Assembly (NCBI RefSeq): GCF_001618425.1
Contig: NZ_BDCU01000017.1
Coordinates: 558,001 to 622,000, forward strand
Direction of reading: 5' to 3'
DNA from: Nocardia fusca NBRC 14340
GTDB taxonomy: Bacteria; Actinomycetota; Actinomycetes; Mycobacteriales; Mycobacteriaceae
DNA length: 64,000 bases
The position numbers and the translations under genes were made by a program. Positions 1 to 10,007 of the stretch are shown piece by piece. Under the pieces are notes generated by a model. The model had not been told where the DNA came from and made no database searches. It saw only the letters and a list, made by a program, of their open reading frames with translations. The first letter of the stretch is position 1. Each line of letters begins with the position of its first letter.

Positions 1-2
1 AG

Positions 3-866
3 CCGCCCGGGGCCGGCACCCGGACACGGCGCAAGGGCATTGTCTGGTTCCTCTTGCTCGCTTTCGCGGGAGCGTGGATCCCGTGGGGGATCGCCGGGGC
101 GGTCGGGTATTCCCTCGACAATCCGTTCGTTCAGCTGCTGACCGGGGCTTTCGTTCCGGCTCTCGCCGCGGTCTGCACCCGGCGGTGGATCACCCGTGAG
201 GGTTTCGCCGATGCCGGTTTGCGGCTGCGACTCGCCCGCCGGTGGCGCTCGTACCTGATCGCCGCGCTGCTACCGATCGGTGTTCTCGCCGTCGCGCTCG
301 GGCTCGCGCTGATGCTGGGCATGTGGCGTCCCGAGGCCGGAGACTTCGATTCCGGTCATGTGCTGTTCCTGGCGCTCGCGCCGATCATCCCGGTCGTGGC
401 CGCGCCGGTCTTCTTCGGTGAGGAATTCGGCTGGACCACCTATCTGCGCGACCGGCTCGTGCCCGGCCGCCCCGTGCTCACCACCTTCGCGACGGGCGCG
501 CTCTGGGGTGTATGGCATTGGCCGCTGCCATGGGTGGGGTATCTCGGCGCGGGTGGTTCCGCCGCCGACGCGTTCGTCGCCATGGTGCTGTGGTTGCCGC
601 TGTCGATCGAACTCGAGTTCGTGATCGGCTGGTTGTGGACGCGCAGCGGTTCGGTGTGGCCGCCGGCCCTCCTGCACGGCGGGAGCAACCTCGTGCTGGC
701 GCTGGGATTGGAACTGTTCGCCGGTACCGCCGACCCCTCCGGCGCCGCCACTACGCTGCTGATGTGCGCAGCATATTCGCCCGTGGTCGCGTGGATCGTC
801 GTAGCGACGAAGCGCGGCGGCCCACCGAGCGCGCAACCCGCGACGACGGCAGGAGCCCGGCAGTGA
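3..866 (+). CDS. CPBP family intramembrane metalloprotease, 5' partial
   Basis: The reading frame is open from base 3, with coding-like residues (RKGIVWFLLLAFAGAW) before the first possible internal start at 54, so the true start lies outside the window. The visible protein is a multi-pass membrane protein. It carries the hallmarks of the CPBP (CAAX protease / bacteriocin-processing) family: a glutamate pair in EEFGWTTYL, a WGVWHWPLP segment with the second-motif histidine, and a late HGGSN motif. Family members are membrane-embedded metalloproteases; the substrate cannot be told here. Its stop overlaps the start of the downstream histidine kinase by 4 bases (GTGA), so the three genes probably form one operon and the protease may belong to the signalling circuit. 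Confidence 0.85.
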   Translation, partial: PPGAGTRTRRKGIVWFLLLAFAGAWIPWGIAGAVGYSLDNPFVQLLTGAFVPALAAVCTRRWITREGFADAGLRLRLARRWRSYLIAALLPIGVLAVALGLALMLGMWRPEAGDFDSGHVLFLALAPIIPVVAAPVFFGEEFGWTTYLRDRLVPGRPVLTTFATGALWGVWHWPLPWVGYLGAGGSAADAFVAMVLWLPLSIELEFVIGWLWTRSGSVWPPALLHGGSNLVLALGLELFAGTADPSGAATTLLMCAAYSPVVAWIVVATKRGGPPSAQPATTAGARQ

Positions 867-2071
867 CCGCGGCGGGGGGCGCACTCCGGACAGGCCCACA
901 TTTCCTTGTCTCCCGGCGACCATGGTGCGCGCTGCTCTCCGTACTCTGCGGTGGCGTCCTCGCGGCGGCCACGGTGGTCGGTTTCGTCCCCGTAGTACTG
1001 CTCGGGCTCACCCGCGAGCTGCGGGCCGCCCTGTGGGAGCCGATGCTGCGACTCCAGTGCGCTCGGCTCCGACTCGTCGACCCCCACACCGCGGACCACG
1101 CTGCGGCCCGGGTGCGGGCCGCCACGGCCGAGCGCCGCTTGCCCACTGTCCGGCACGCCGCCTACCTGATCGCCACCACTGTGTTCGGCGGTGCGGTGTG
1201 CTGCCTGGCTCTGCTGGGTTCCCTCATCGCCGCGGGCCTGCTCGCCGCGCCGCTCCTCGTCCGGGGTGATTACCTCGACCTCGGCCCCTGGGTGGTCGAT
1301 GAGCCGGCGGAAGCATGGATCTGCACCGGCGCGGGGTTTGCCGCCGCGGTTCTGCTGTTGGTGCTCCTCAGCGCCTGGTCGGCTCTCGAAGTGCTGGTAG
1401 CCCGGACGCTGCTGGCCCCCGATGCCGACCGTTGGCAGCGCGAAGCGGTGCGCATCGAGAACTCCCGCTCCGCGCTGCTGGAAGCGGAAGGGTTCGAGCG
1501 CGAACTCCTCGAATCCGAACTGCACGACCGGGTCCAGCACCGGCTCGTCGCCCTGTCGATGACCCTGGGCCTGGCCGAATCCCAGGATGCGAACGGCCCC
1601 ACCGGCCGCGTCGCCGCCGAAGCCCACCGACAGGTCGACGAAACCCTGAGCGAACTGCGGGCCGTCCTGCGCGGCTTCTCGCCCCGGGTCCTGACCGAAC
1701 GCGGATTGGGGCCGGCTCTGATCGATCTCGCGGCGGATCTACCGCTCGATATCCACATCGACCTCGACGACGCGTCCGGCCCGGGTAACCGGCTACCACC
1801 GGCGGTCGAGCACATGTCCTACGTGTTCGCCGCCGAATCCCTCACCAACGTCGCCAGGCACACCGACGCCACCCGAGTCGACCTCCACGGCACCCACACC
1901 GGTACACAGTGGATTGTGAGCATCACCGACGACGGACCGGGCGGCGCGCACATTGTGCGCGGTCACGGCCTCGACCGCCTGCAACGCCGTCTCGCGGCCC
2001 TGGATGGACAACTGACCGTGTCCAGCCCACCCGGCGGACCGACAACCATCCGGATGGAGTGCACAGTGTGA
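863..2071 (+). CDS. NarL-type sensor histidine kinase
   Basis: A 402-residue membrane histidine kinase. GTG 863 was chosen because it overlaps the preceding stop by 4 bases; the frame is open further upstream but only as a shadow of the protease gene. The N-terminal half has hydrophobic segments around residues 18-45, 95-125 and 150-180, forming the membrane sensor region. The HisKA_3 dimerisation box ELHDRVQHRL has the probable phospho-acceptor His at about residue 221. A HATPase follows, with N-box ESLTNVARHTDA near 326 and G-boxes DDGPGG and GHGLDRLQ near 357-370. It should autophosphorylate and pass phosphate to the regulator encoded immediately downstream, which overlaps it by 4 bases. 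The signal sensed is unknown. Confidence 0.9.
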   Translation: MTAAGGALRTGPHFLVSRRPWCALLSVLCGGVLAAATVVGFVPVVLLGLTRELRAALWEPMLRLQCARLRLVDPHTADHAAARVRAATAERRLPTVRHAAYLIATTVFGGAVCCLALLGSLIAAGLLAAPLLVRGDYLDLGPWVVDEPAEAWICTGAGFAAAVLLLVLLSAWSALEVLVARTLLAPDADRWQREAVRIENSRSALLEAEGFERELLESELHDRVQHRLVALSMTLGLAESQDANGPTGRVAAEAHRQVDETLSELRAVLRGFSPRVLTERGLGPALIDLAADLPLDIHIDLDDASGPGNRLPPAVEHMSYVFAAESLTNVARHTDATRVDLHGTHTGTQWIVSITDDGPGGAHIVRGHGLDRLQRRLAALDGQLTVSSPPGGPTTIRMECTV

Positions 2072-2748
2072 CAGTCCCACCCTCTCGACTACGGATCGTG
2101 CTGGCCGAGGACAGCCCGCTGCTGCGCGCCGGGCTGGAAAGTGTGCTCGCCTCGGCCGGCCACGAGGTGAGCGCGGCAGTCGGCGACGCACCGGGCCTCC
2201 TCCACGCCTGCGCGGCCTACCCGCCCGACCTGGTGATCACCGACGTCCGGATGCCGCCGCACGGCACCGACGACGGCCTCCGCGCCGCCGCCGAACTACG
2301 CCGCCGCGACCCCCGCCTACCGATAGTCGTTCTGTCACAGTACGTTTCAGTCGCCTACCTCGACGACCTACTCGGCGATGATTCGACCGCCGGTGTGGGA
2401 TACCTCCTGAAAGAGCGCGTCGGACACGTCCGGCAGTTCCTCGACACCGTCTCCCGGGTCGCCGCAGGCGAAACGATCGTCGACCCCGAGGTCGTCCGAG
2501 CTCTCGTCAAGTCGAGCCGGCACCGCACTCCCCTGGCCGCTCTCACCGCCCGCGAACGGGAAGTGCTTGCGCTGGTGGCGGAAGGCAAGACGAATTCCGG
2601 TATAGCGGAGGTGCTGACCGTTTCGGAAGCCGCTGTGCGCAAACACATCGGCGCCATATTCGCGAAACTTCCGCTGCACGACGGCGATCGACGGGTTCAG
2701 GCGACCCTCATCTATCTACGTTCACTCGGCCACCCACCGGCCCCCTGA
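2068..2748 (+). CDS. LuxR/NarL-type response regulator
   Basis: A 226-residue two-component response regulator. The start is GTG 2068, in a GTGTGA overlap with the kinase stop, giving MTVPPSRLRIVLAEDSPLLR with the acidic pair of the receiver domain. The phospho-acceptor is the Asp of VITDVRM, about residue 59; the receiver extends to about 130. A LuxR helix-turn-helix follows (LTAREREVLALVAEGKTN, then SEAAVRKHIGAIFAKL, roughly residues 159-200). It is the cognate partner of the upstream kinase and probably regulates this three-gene operon or nearby targets. No terminator is obvious after it. Confidence 0.92.
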   Translation: MTVPPSRLRIVLAEDSPLLRAGLESVLASAGHEVSAAVGDAPGLLHACAAYPPDLVITDVRMPPHGTDDGLRAAAELRRRDPRLPIVVLSQYVSVAYLDDLLGDDSTAGVGYLLKERVGHVRQFLDTVSRVAAGETIVDPEVVRALVKSSRHRTPLAALTAREREVLALVAEGKTNSGIAEVLTVSEAAVRKHIGAIFAKLPLHDGDRRVQATLIYLRSLGHPPAP

Positions 2749-3780
2749 GCACAAGAGTGTCCGCAGTCAGAAGTGGTTATACGCGCTACCGATAGTTACT
2801 GCGCGTGACGCCGCACCGATACGGCGCGACTGGCGTACTCCCCTTGGGGTACGTTCTCGATCTCAGCATCGACCACGCGCCCTGCTGCAGGGTCAGCACA
2901 TCGGACTGCGCGATGTCCTGGCCAGCCGTCGCTCCGACACCCAGGAAACCGGGTTGCGTGAGCATCCCGGCGTCGAGTTCGTCGTGCGTGACAGGTCGGC
3001 CTGCAGCTCATAGCGCGCACCACAGGCTCGACATCCGACCCAGTGCTGTTTGCTGGAGCGTTGCCTGCAGCAGGTATGGACCGAGCATAGGCGGAACAGA
3101 GGACGCATCGGAGATACCGTTGACGGAGCAGAAATATTGGGAACGAGATCGCGGAGGGGTCTGCGACAACACCTTCGCCACCGAAAAGATGCCGAAGTAC
3201 GGATCTGAAAGACTGATATTTGAACTAAATCGAATGTTCATTCGAATGCACCACGAGCATATTGCAGATTGCACGGCCCACGATAAGTCTTGCCCCTGAA
3301 TCTATTTCAGCATCATCCTCGAACACTCAGCATTGCCCCAGCAACCGAAACCATACCCGAATTCGGGCGTTGCCCGTCAAATCGTCGGGGAGATCTGGCA
3401 CTATCGGAACATCAGGGGGTAACGGCAGTGCCACTGAGGGCGATCACCAAGGCGACATCCCCTCCCAGCCTATCGGGGATGGTTGCCGCGACGTAACAGG
3501 CAAGACTGGACCGAGGAGTTTGGAACCGGTGGTGGACCACGAAATCGACCGCACCGACCTGCACGCGATGGTGCCGACGCCGTCGAGGCAGGACTGCGTG
3601 TCGCGGGATCGCCTCAGGATTGCTCCGGCCGCGCCCCAACATTGACCACCGAACCCCTCCACCCCAGCCATTCTCGACATAGGCGAACCTCTGCAACGCC
3701 AGTCGAGATGCTATTCGCAAGTTTGCCACCTGCGATCCAAAATTTCGAGCACCTATTTCACCCAGGAAAGAGCACGAGCT
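2749..3780. other. Decayed intergenic region at the left edge of the defence island
   Basis: About 1 kb with no convincing intact gene. On the minus strand, roughly 3060 down to 2805, coding-like peptides appear in successive frames (for example HDELDAGMLTQPGFLGVGA, then VVDAEIENVPQGEYASRAV ending at a stop), which looks like a frameshifted gene remnant of unknown family. Bases about 3100-3290 are distinctly AT-richer than the flanks. ORFs through 3262-3894 have arginine/serine-rich shadow-like composition and were not accepted. The promoter of the downstream operon must lie near the right end, but I cannot place -35/-10 boxes with confidence. Confidence 0.4.
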
Positions 3781-6700
3781 ATGGCGCCATGGACCCATGA
3801 CAGCGGCCTTGCCAGCGAGGTTGGCGCACAGTTCCGCAGGGCGATCGAGTCGTACGAGGCGAACAGCAACCTCATCACCGAGCATGCCAACCACGAGGAG
3901 ATCATTCGGGTTGGCGGATACGCGAACCGGACGCTCCTAGAACTTGTGCAGAACGCTGCCGATGCCATGTCGGGCGATCACACCGACACAGGCAGGGTCG
4001 AGATCATCCTGGATCCCGACAACAGGGCACTCTACTGCGCGAACGCGGGCCGCCCCTTCTCGAAGAACGGTCTGGTCGCGATCGCGCACGCACACCTGAG
4101 TGGAAAACGCGGTGACGAGATCGGCCGGTTCGGTCTCGGTTTCAAATCGGTTCTCGCTGTGACCGAAACACCTCAGGTCTTCAGCAGGTCGGTGTCTTTC
4201 GAGTTCAATTCACCCGAGGCGAAGAACGCGATCGCCGGTGTCGGAGCCCAGGTCAAGCGATACCCCGTCCTGCGCACACCCACCCTTATCGACGCTCACG
4301 CTCATTTCGCCGAGGACACCATTCTCCAAGAGCTCTCAGAATGGGCGGCAACCGTAGTCAAGCTTCCCGATGCAATGAACCTCGACCGTCTGCGGAACGA
4401 GATCGAGTCCTTCTCCTCGGAATTTCTCTTATTCGTCAGCTCCGTACGAGAGGTGAGGCTGCGCGTACTCGGGGAAGACGGTTTCGAGACGAGTCACGTG
4501 TCTCGGGAACTCGGGAACGGCATCTTCAAGATCGAGCGTCCGGACGGCACTGGAGACGAGTGGCTCGTCGAAGACCGGATGCATTCGCCGTCTCACAAGG
4601 CCCGCAAAGAAGTTGGTGAGGCCGTCTCACGCTCTGCGGTCAAGGTCACCGTGGCCGTGCCGGTGAACCGCAGCCAGCTCCGCCTCGGGCGATTCTGGTC
4701 GTACTTCCCGCTCCAGGACCAGACGTCGGCATCCGCGCTGTTCAATGCGCCCTGGAGCGTTAACGACGACCGCACCACTCTGCTGCGCAACGACTACAAC
4801 CGCGAGATACTCAGGACGCTGGCGGAGATGTTCGTAGACCTCTTGCCCCGCCTCAGTACCCCCACCGATCCCGCTGCTCACCTGGACTACCTACCCGCGC
4901 GTGGGCGCGAGGAGCGTTCGTTCGGCGACACCGTCCTGTATGGGGCAATCCCACACCAGTACGCCAGGGTTGCGTTGATCCCCGACGCGCACGGAGAGCT
5001 CGCGCGAGCCGAAGCTATCCGTCCACTCGATCTCCGGACGGAAGTCACCGTAAACGAGATCGACCATCGCGCATGGATCGAGTCACCCAATACGGGCGAC
5101 GATGTGCCCCACTGGCGTTGCTACACCTCATCTCAACGAGTGACACGCCTCCGCGAACTGATGGCATACGGTTTCGATCCCAGCCTTGCGGCGAGCGATG
5201 ACCGGGACATGAAGCGCGCACTGGAGAATATGCCAACACGCGGGATCCTTTCATGGTTGAGGGAGTGGTCGGAAGGCAGTGACTTCACCTCTGCTGCCCA
5301 TGCTTTGAAATTCATTTTGAACCAGAAAAACCCGTCCGGGTTCGCGCAAGCAAAGGTGATCCCAACCACGGCTGGACTATGCGGATTGCACAACAAGGAC
5401 AGTGTCTTCCTTGAACGCGAAGAAGATATCGACATCGAGGATGCCGAGTTCGTGGAACCTCGATTCCTTGCGCTACCGGGTATCAAAGCCTTGCTAGTCA
5501 CGGAAGGCTTCCGAAACCTCGATCCCGTTGCCATTTTCAACGCTCGTGTATACCACCTGGCGGTCGAACCCGACGACCTCGAACTGTCCCGACTTTGGGA
5601 CGCCGCACTCAACCTCACTGTCCAACAGGCGATCAGCGTGATCAGAGACCATTCCCGAACGGTGGTCAAAGTTCCCACGTGCGACGGCAGTTGGTCGTGG
5701 CCACAACAGGTCATCGACATAGACGAACCTCTGGCGGCGGAGTACGCCTACTTGCAGCTCGATCGGTCACGATGCATCCCCGATGTCGCGCACGCCATCG
5801 GTGTTATCCGCGAGCCCATCGCGAAATACAACATCGAAGACGAACCGCTCTACGATCAATACTGTTCCTCGGTCTTGAAGACCGTCAACGAGGGCCTCGG
5901 CCCTGGCGAGCGTCCGCTCGACCGTATTTCCGTCCAACCGAGGCACGGTGGATCACCGGGGCCGTTTTCCATGCTGATCCTCCTCGACGAAGCTCAAGCA
6001 TCGTTCCGACTGCGCGTTGCATGGACATACAAGCTCCTCGGCTTCGGCGATGTGGATTGGGACTGCGAGGACCTCGACTCGGGCAGCGTATTTTCCGTCC
6101 CCTCCCCGGTGCGGTGGGCCTTGGAAAAAGCTGGTCTGGTGGATTCACTGAAAGGAATCCGGTATCCCAGCGAGGTGGTTGCACCATCGCTGACGCAATA
6201 TGGAGAATTTCTCCCCCTATTCATGGGACCGCGGCCGCTGGTAGATATTCTGAACCTTCCCGACAAGCTTGAAGAGGTACCCCCCGAACTTCTCCGAGAA
6301 GGACTCGAATCCGACTCCATATCCGACAAAATAAGCGACTCTACCCTTACCGAGTTCATCGTTTCAGCCAGCCGTATAGCATACCTCGAAAGAAAGCCAC
6401 CTCGTATCCCCGCTCGAGTGGGACGCGTAATCGAATTACGGCCGACAAAGTCAGTTTTCGTGGCCGTGACAGATGAGGAGCGCGAGTTCCTCATCTCTCG
6501 GCAACGACCGTATTTAGTAGCCACAGAAGAAACAGTCGCAGACGTTGTAGAGACTGTGGGATGTCGAAAGTTCGAAGATGCCTTCACATTCTCCATTGTT
6601 GCGGAAGGACAGCAGGCCGGAGAGTCGATACTCGACGTATTCACTGGACTTCGGAATACCGCTGCAGCCGATCGATTGACGCCCGCAACAGTCACCCGTG

Positions 6701-8490
6701 CTGCAAACATCACGAAGTACACCACCACGGAGCATGGTGTCGAAGACAAGTCACTCCAGTGGCATCTGGCGGATGGAGTGAGACTCTTCGTTCAGAGCGC
6801 GACCGGCGAAGAGCGCCTGCTCAAGATCGTGAATGAGGCGTTCGAGCTGAATTTGAGCAATGCCGAACTAGCCAAAGTCCGCCAGGTCGGCCTGGACCAT
6901 CGCCTCGAACAAGCCCGCCAGGCTGCCCACGCTGCTACTACCGACGCAGAGCGACTCGAGATCTACTTCGGCGAAGACGACCTACGTGAGGAACTCCCCA
7001 AAGGGCTGTGGCAAGCGCTCGAAGCTCAGAACCTGGTGGATTCCTCAACTTCCGTCGGGGAGCTGCACCTGACGGTCCGCGGCTCGGATTCCATCAAGTT
7101 TCTTGCGGAACTTTTCAGGCGGGAGGGTTTTCCAGACGTACCGAAGGAGTGGGCCGGTGGGGCCGCCACGATTTCCTGGCTCCGAAAAATGGGCTTCAGC
7201 GCCAAATACGCCGGCCGTAGAGCTCAACGTCAAGACGCCGAGTTCGTTATTCCCGGCGTAACTGAACTCAGTCCATTACACGATTTCCAGGAGGAAATCA
7301 GCCTGAAACTGCGCGGAGTCCTTACAGAGCGTGATGAGAAGGGGCGTGCACGCAAGGCCATGGTCGAACTCCCGACTGGAGCGGGCAAGACCCGGGTCGC
7401 CTCGGAAACCATCCTCCGCCTGTTCGTCGAGGGCGGGCTGACCGGCAATATCCTCTGGATAGCTCAGTCTCAAGAATTGTGTGAGCAAGCTGTTCAGACT
7501 TTCAGTGTGGTGTGGCGCGGGATCCGTGCCGAACATCCGCTGACCATCGGTCGTCTCTGGGAAGGGAACGACGTTCACCGTCCCGAAACAGAATTCGGTG
7601 TGATCGTAGCTACTGATGCACAGCTCGACGAAATAATCAGCAACGGCGACAGCGAGTACTCCTGGCTGAAAGAGCCAGCCGCGGTGGTAGTAGACGAAGC
7701 ACATCGCGCCGGCGATTCGGAACGCTACACCAGAATTCTGACTTGGCTGGGTGTCGCGGGCCGAGGGTGGGAGCGACCACTCGTCGGGTTGTCAGCGACG
7801 CCCTTCAAGGGCAGGTCAGAAGGGGGAACACGAAGTCTCGTCAGCAGATTTGGTGACACCAAGATCAGCGCATTCGATGACAACCCCTACAGGATCCTGG
7901 CCGAACGCGGATTCCTGGCCCACGTAGAACATGACGTGCTCCCCGGCGCTGAAGTGGCGCTCTCGAGGGAGGAGCGTGACCAAATGACGCGTATGGGGCG
8001 CGTTAATCAAGGTGTCCTGGACAGGATTGCCAAGGACCGGGCGCGTATGTCGGTTTTGCTCAGCCATATTCTGGACCAGGATCCGGAGTGGCCGATACTG
8101 GTTTTCACTCCGAATGTCCTATCTGCCCAGGTCCTTGCGGCGATGATTCGTTACCAGGGTCGCAGCGCAGCATCCGTCAGTGGTCAGACGGGGCGACAGG
8201 AACGCCGAGAGATCATTCAGCAATTCCAGGATGGTGAGATCCGTGTGCTTACCAACTGCGATGTGCTGATCCAGGGGTTCGATGCGCCTGGTGTCCGCGC
8301 ACTCTACATCGCGCGTCCGACGTTCAACCCCAGCGCATACATCCAGATGGCAGGCCGCGGACTTCGCGGTCCTCTGAACGGCGGCAAGGAGAAATGCCTC
8401 ATCGTCGACATGGACGACAACTTCGGTGATATCAACGATCTGCTCGGCTTCCGCGAGTATGAGGACCTGTGGAACAGGGGGCGAAAATGA
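3781..8490 (+). CDS. Sacsin-like GHKL ATPase fused to SF2 DEAH helicase (defence protein)
   Basis: A 1569-residue protein opening the defence operon. The N-terminus is an HSP90/sacsin-type GHKL ATPase: N-box LLELVQNAADAM near residues 52-63, CANAGRPFSK near 85-95, and the lid GRFGLGFKSV near 115-124. A long middle region has no motif I recognise. The C-terminal third is an SF2 helicase: Walker A PTGAGKTR near 1197-1204, VVVDEAHRAG near 1302-1311, LSATPFKG near 1336, and motif VI QMAGRGLRGP near 1522-1531. ATG 3781 follows AGGAAAG by about 12 bases. Its stop overlaps the next gene by ATGA. Such GHKL-helicase fusions occur in anti-phage islands, where NTP-driven sensing or remodelling of foreign DNA is assumed. 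Base composition is less GC-biased than the flanking housekeeping genes, which fits acquisition by transfer. Confidence 0.85.
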   Translation: MAPWTHDSGLASEVGAQFRRAIESYEANSNLITEHANHEEIIRVGGYANRTLLELVQNAADAMSGDHTDTGRVEIILDPDNRALYCANAGRPFSKNGLVAIAHAHLSGKRGDEIGRFGLGFKSVLAVTETPQVFSRSVSFEFNSPEAKNAIAGVGAQVKRYPVLRTPTLIDAHAHFAEDTILQELSEWAATVVKLPDAMNLDRLRNEIESFSSEFLLFVSSVREVRLRVLGEDGFETSHVSRELGNGIFKIERPDGTGDEWLVEDRMHSPSHKARKEVGEAVSRSAVKVTVAVPVNRSQLRLGRFWSYFPLQDQTSASALFNAPWSVNDDRTTLLRNDYNREILRTLAEMFVDLLPRLSTPTDPAAHLDYLPARGREERSFGDTVLYGAIPHQYARVALIPDAHGELARAEAIRPLDLRTEVTVNEIDHRAWIESPNTGDDVPHWRCYTSSQRVTRLRELMAYGFDPSLAASDDRDMKRALENMPTRGILSWLREWSEGSDFTSAAHALKFILNQKNPSGFAQAKVIPTTAGLCGLHNKDSVFLEREEDIDIEDAEFVEPRFLALPGIKALLVTEGFRNLDPVAIFNARVYHLAVEPDDLELSRLWDAALNLTVQQAISVIRDHSRTVVKVPTCDGSWSWPQQVIDIDEPLAAEYAYLQLDRSRCIPDVAHAIGVIREPIAKYNIEDEPLYDQYCSSVLKTVNEGLGPGERPLDRISVQPRHGGSPGPFSMLILLDEAQASFRLRVAWTYKLLGFGDVDWDCEDLDSGSVFSVPSPVRWALEKAGLVDSLKGIRYPSEVVAPSLTQYGEFLPLFMGPRPLVDILNLPDKLEEVPPELLREGLESDSISDKISDSTLTEFIVSASRIAYLERKPPRIPARVGRVIELRPTKSVFVAVTDEEREFLISRQRPYLVATEETVADVVETVGCRKFEDAFTFSIVAEGQQAGESILDVFTGLRNTAAADRLTPATVTRAANITKYTTTEHGVEDKSLQWHLADGVRLFVQSATGEERLLKIVNEAFELNLSNAELAKVRQVGLDHRLEQARQAAHAATTDAERLEIYFGEDDLREELPKGLWQALEAQNLVDSSTSVGELHLTVRGSDSIKFLAELFRREGFPDVPKEWAGGAATISWLRKMGFSAKYAGRRAQRQDAEFVIPGVTELSPLHDFQEEISLKLRGVLTERDEKGRARKAMVELPTGAGKTRVASETILRLFVEGGLTGNILWIAQSQELCEQAVQTFSVVWRGIRAEHPLTIGRLWEGNDVHRPETEFGVIVATDAQLDEIISNGDSEYSWLKEPAAVVVDEAHRAGDSERYTRILTWLGVAGRGWERPLVGLSATPFKGRSEGGTRSLVSRFGDTKISAFDDNPYRILAERGFLAHVEHDVLPGAEVALSREERDQMTRMGRVNQGVLDRIAKDRARMSVLLSHILDQDPEWPILVFTPNVLSAQVLAAMIRYQGRSAASVSGQTGRQERREIIQQFQDGEIRVLTNCDVLIQGFDAPGVRALYIARPTFNPSAYIQMAGRGLRGPLNGGKEKCLIVDMDDNFGDINDLLGFREYEDLWNRGRK

Positions 8491-10007
8491 TTTTGATCCC
8501 GGACCTGCCGGAGATTCTCCGAATCGCCGAGAGCGAGGCGGAACGTCGAGTCGCCTCGCTCCTGCATCGGATCGCGGGCCCGCCGGGCGCCGTGGCGTTC
8601 TACTCGGTGAAGTTGCGGTCACACGCGTATAAGCAGCAGGCCGAAGCGGACTTCGTGATCCTGTGGGACAACATGATCATCGTCGTAGAGGTCAAGGGCG
8701 GCGGTGTGAAGAAGTACGACGGAGTCTGGTACTCCGTCGATCGCCGAGGGGACTGGCACAGGCTCACCTCGTCCCCCGTGGACCAAGCACGCTCGGCAAT
8801 GTTCGCTCTGCAGGACATTCTCCGAGGCGAAGGGGTCGGGTGGTTCGCCCACGAGGCGGTCGTCATCACCCCTGACATCGATGCGCCGCCCCATTCGATC
8901 GAGTGGAAGTCGACTCATTGGCTGGCGAAGGACAATATGGGCGTCGACGCCCTGACCGACGCATTCGCTGCGATCGCCGAGGCGAGACGAGAGGCACCGT
9001 ACGGCGAGAAGAAGGCCCGCAGTCAGGATCTCCGGGATCGGCTTTTCGGCGAGTTCACCCGCATGCCGGTGATCGATGCTCAACGAGGCGCCGTGCTGGA
9101 AGAGCAGAACAGAGCCACCGAGGAACAGGCGCGAGTGCTCGCATCGCTGGCCCGGAATCGTAGGATGCTGGTGCTGGGAGGTGCCGGAACCGGAAAGTCG
9201 CTGGTGCTTGCCGAGGCGGCCAAGCAGGAAGCCAACGCCGGCCGGTCCACTCTGATCACCTTCCATTCCCCTGCCCTCGCCAAGCTTTTCGCGCCACTAA
9301 TTGCAGACAGGGACATCGACCTCGTACCGTTCGACGAGTTGACGGACAGCAAGACCTACGACGTTGTTCTGATCGATGAAGCACAAGACCTCATGAACGC
9401 CGAGGCAATGGATCGGCTGGACACGGTCATTGCGGGCGGCCGTTCCGATGGCCGGTGGCGTATGTTTCTCGATCCGAACAACCAGGCCCATGTCGATGGC
9501 CGCTTCGACCAAGACGTGTACGACTTGGTCGAAGCCGAGGCTCCGTCGTTCGACCTGCAACGAAACGTTCGCAACACGAAGGCGATCGTGCATGTGGTCC
9601 AGGAGTATCTCGGCGCAGACGTGGGCGATCCGGGAATCGTCCACGGCGACAGAGTTCAATGGCGATGGACCGAGGGCGCCGCTGACCTCGAGCAGGCGGC
9701 AGAGGTGGCCCGCCGCCTGATCGCCGACGGATGCTCGCGATCAGGAATCTGGATAATCAGCGCCTCCTCAACAGCGGAGCCCTCGTCGACGCACGACCGG
9801 ATCACGGTAACCAGTCCTCGGTACACCAAGGGGCTGGAAGCAGAGCACGTCATCGTGTGCGATCTGCCGGAGGATTATGACGACACGGGGATCGCCGCCT
9901 TCTACGTCGCGGTGACGCGTGCGCGCGTCTCCCTTCACATCGTCGCATCGGCCAAGGACAAGCACCGTCTTCAGGGACTTCTTCGACGGCAAGGGGCAGC
10001 GCAGTGA
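8487..10007 (+). CDS. NERD-domain nuclease / UvrD-like SF1 helicase
   Basis: A 506-residue fusion. ATG 8487 overlaps the previous stop (ATGA) and follows an AGGGGG Shine-Dalgarno; a GTG at 8469 is a weaker alternative. Residues about 10-110 form a NERD (nuclease-related) domain with the PD-(D/E)xK-like core ADFVILWDNMIIVVEVKGG. The rest is an SF1 helicase: Walker A LGGAGTGKS near 230-238, LIDEAQDLMN near 294-303, motif III-like FLDPNNQA, motif IV-like LQRNVRNTKAI, motif V-like TKGLEAEHVIVCD and motif VI FYVAVTRARVSL. A nuclease-helicase of this kind could process or degrade DNA recognised by the other operon products. The next gene overlaps its stop by GTGA. The nuclease role is inferred from the fold only. 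Confidence 0.87.
   Translation: MILIPDLPEILRIAESEAERRVASLLHRIAGPPGAVAFYSVKLRSHAYKQQAEADFVILWDNMIIVVEVKGGGVKKYDGVWYSVDRRGDWHRLTSSPVDQARSAMFALQDILRGEGVGWFAHEAVVITPDIDAPPHSIEWKSTHWLAKDNMGVDALTDAFAAIAEARREAPYGEKKARSQDLRDRLFGEFTRMPVIDAQRGAVLEEQNRATEEQARVLASLARNRRMLVLGGAGTGKSLVLAEAAKQEANAGRSTLITFHSPALAKLFAPLIADRDIDLVPFDELTDSKTYDVVLIDEAQDLMNAEAMDRLDTVIAGGRSDGRWRMFLDPNNQAHVDGRFDQDVYDLVEAEAPSFDLQRNVRNTKAIVHVVQEYLGADVGDPGIVHGDRVQWRWTEGAADLEQAAEVARRLIADGCSRSGIWIISASSTAEPSSTHDRITVTSPRYTKGLEAEHVIVCDLPEDYDDTGIAAFYVAVTRARVSLHIVASAKDKHRLQGLLRRQGAAQ

Noticed and set aside
440..1627. 395-codon minus-strand ORF opposite the first protease and kinase
   Set aside because: Shadow of the two plus-strand genes, which have clear CPBP and HisKA motifs.
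2805..3299. 164-codon plus-strand ORF in the left boundary region
   Set aside because: Ser/Cys/Arg-rich with no motif and no good start; conflicts with minus-strand remnant frames that look more coding-like.
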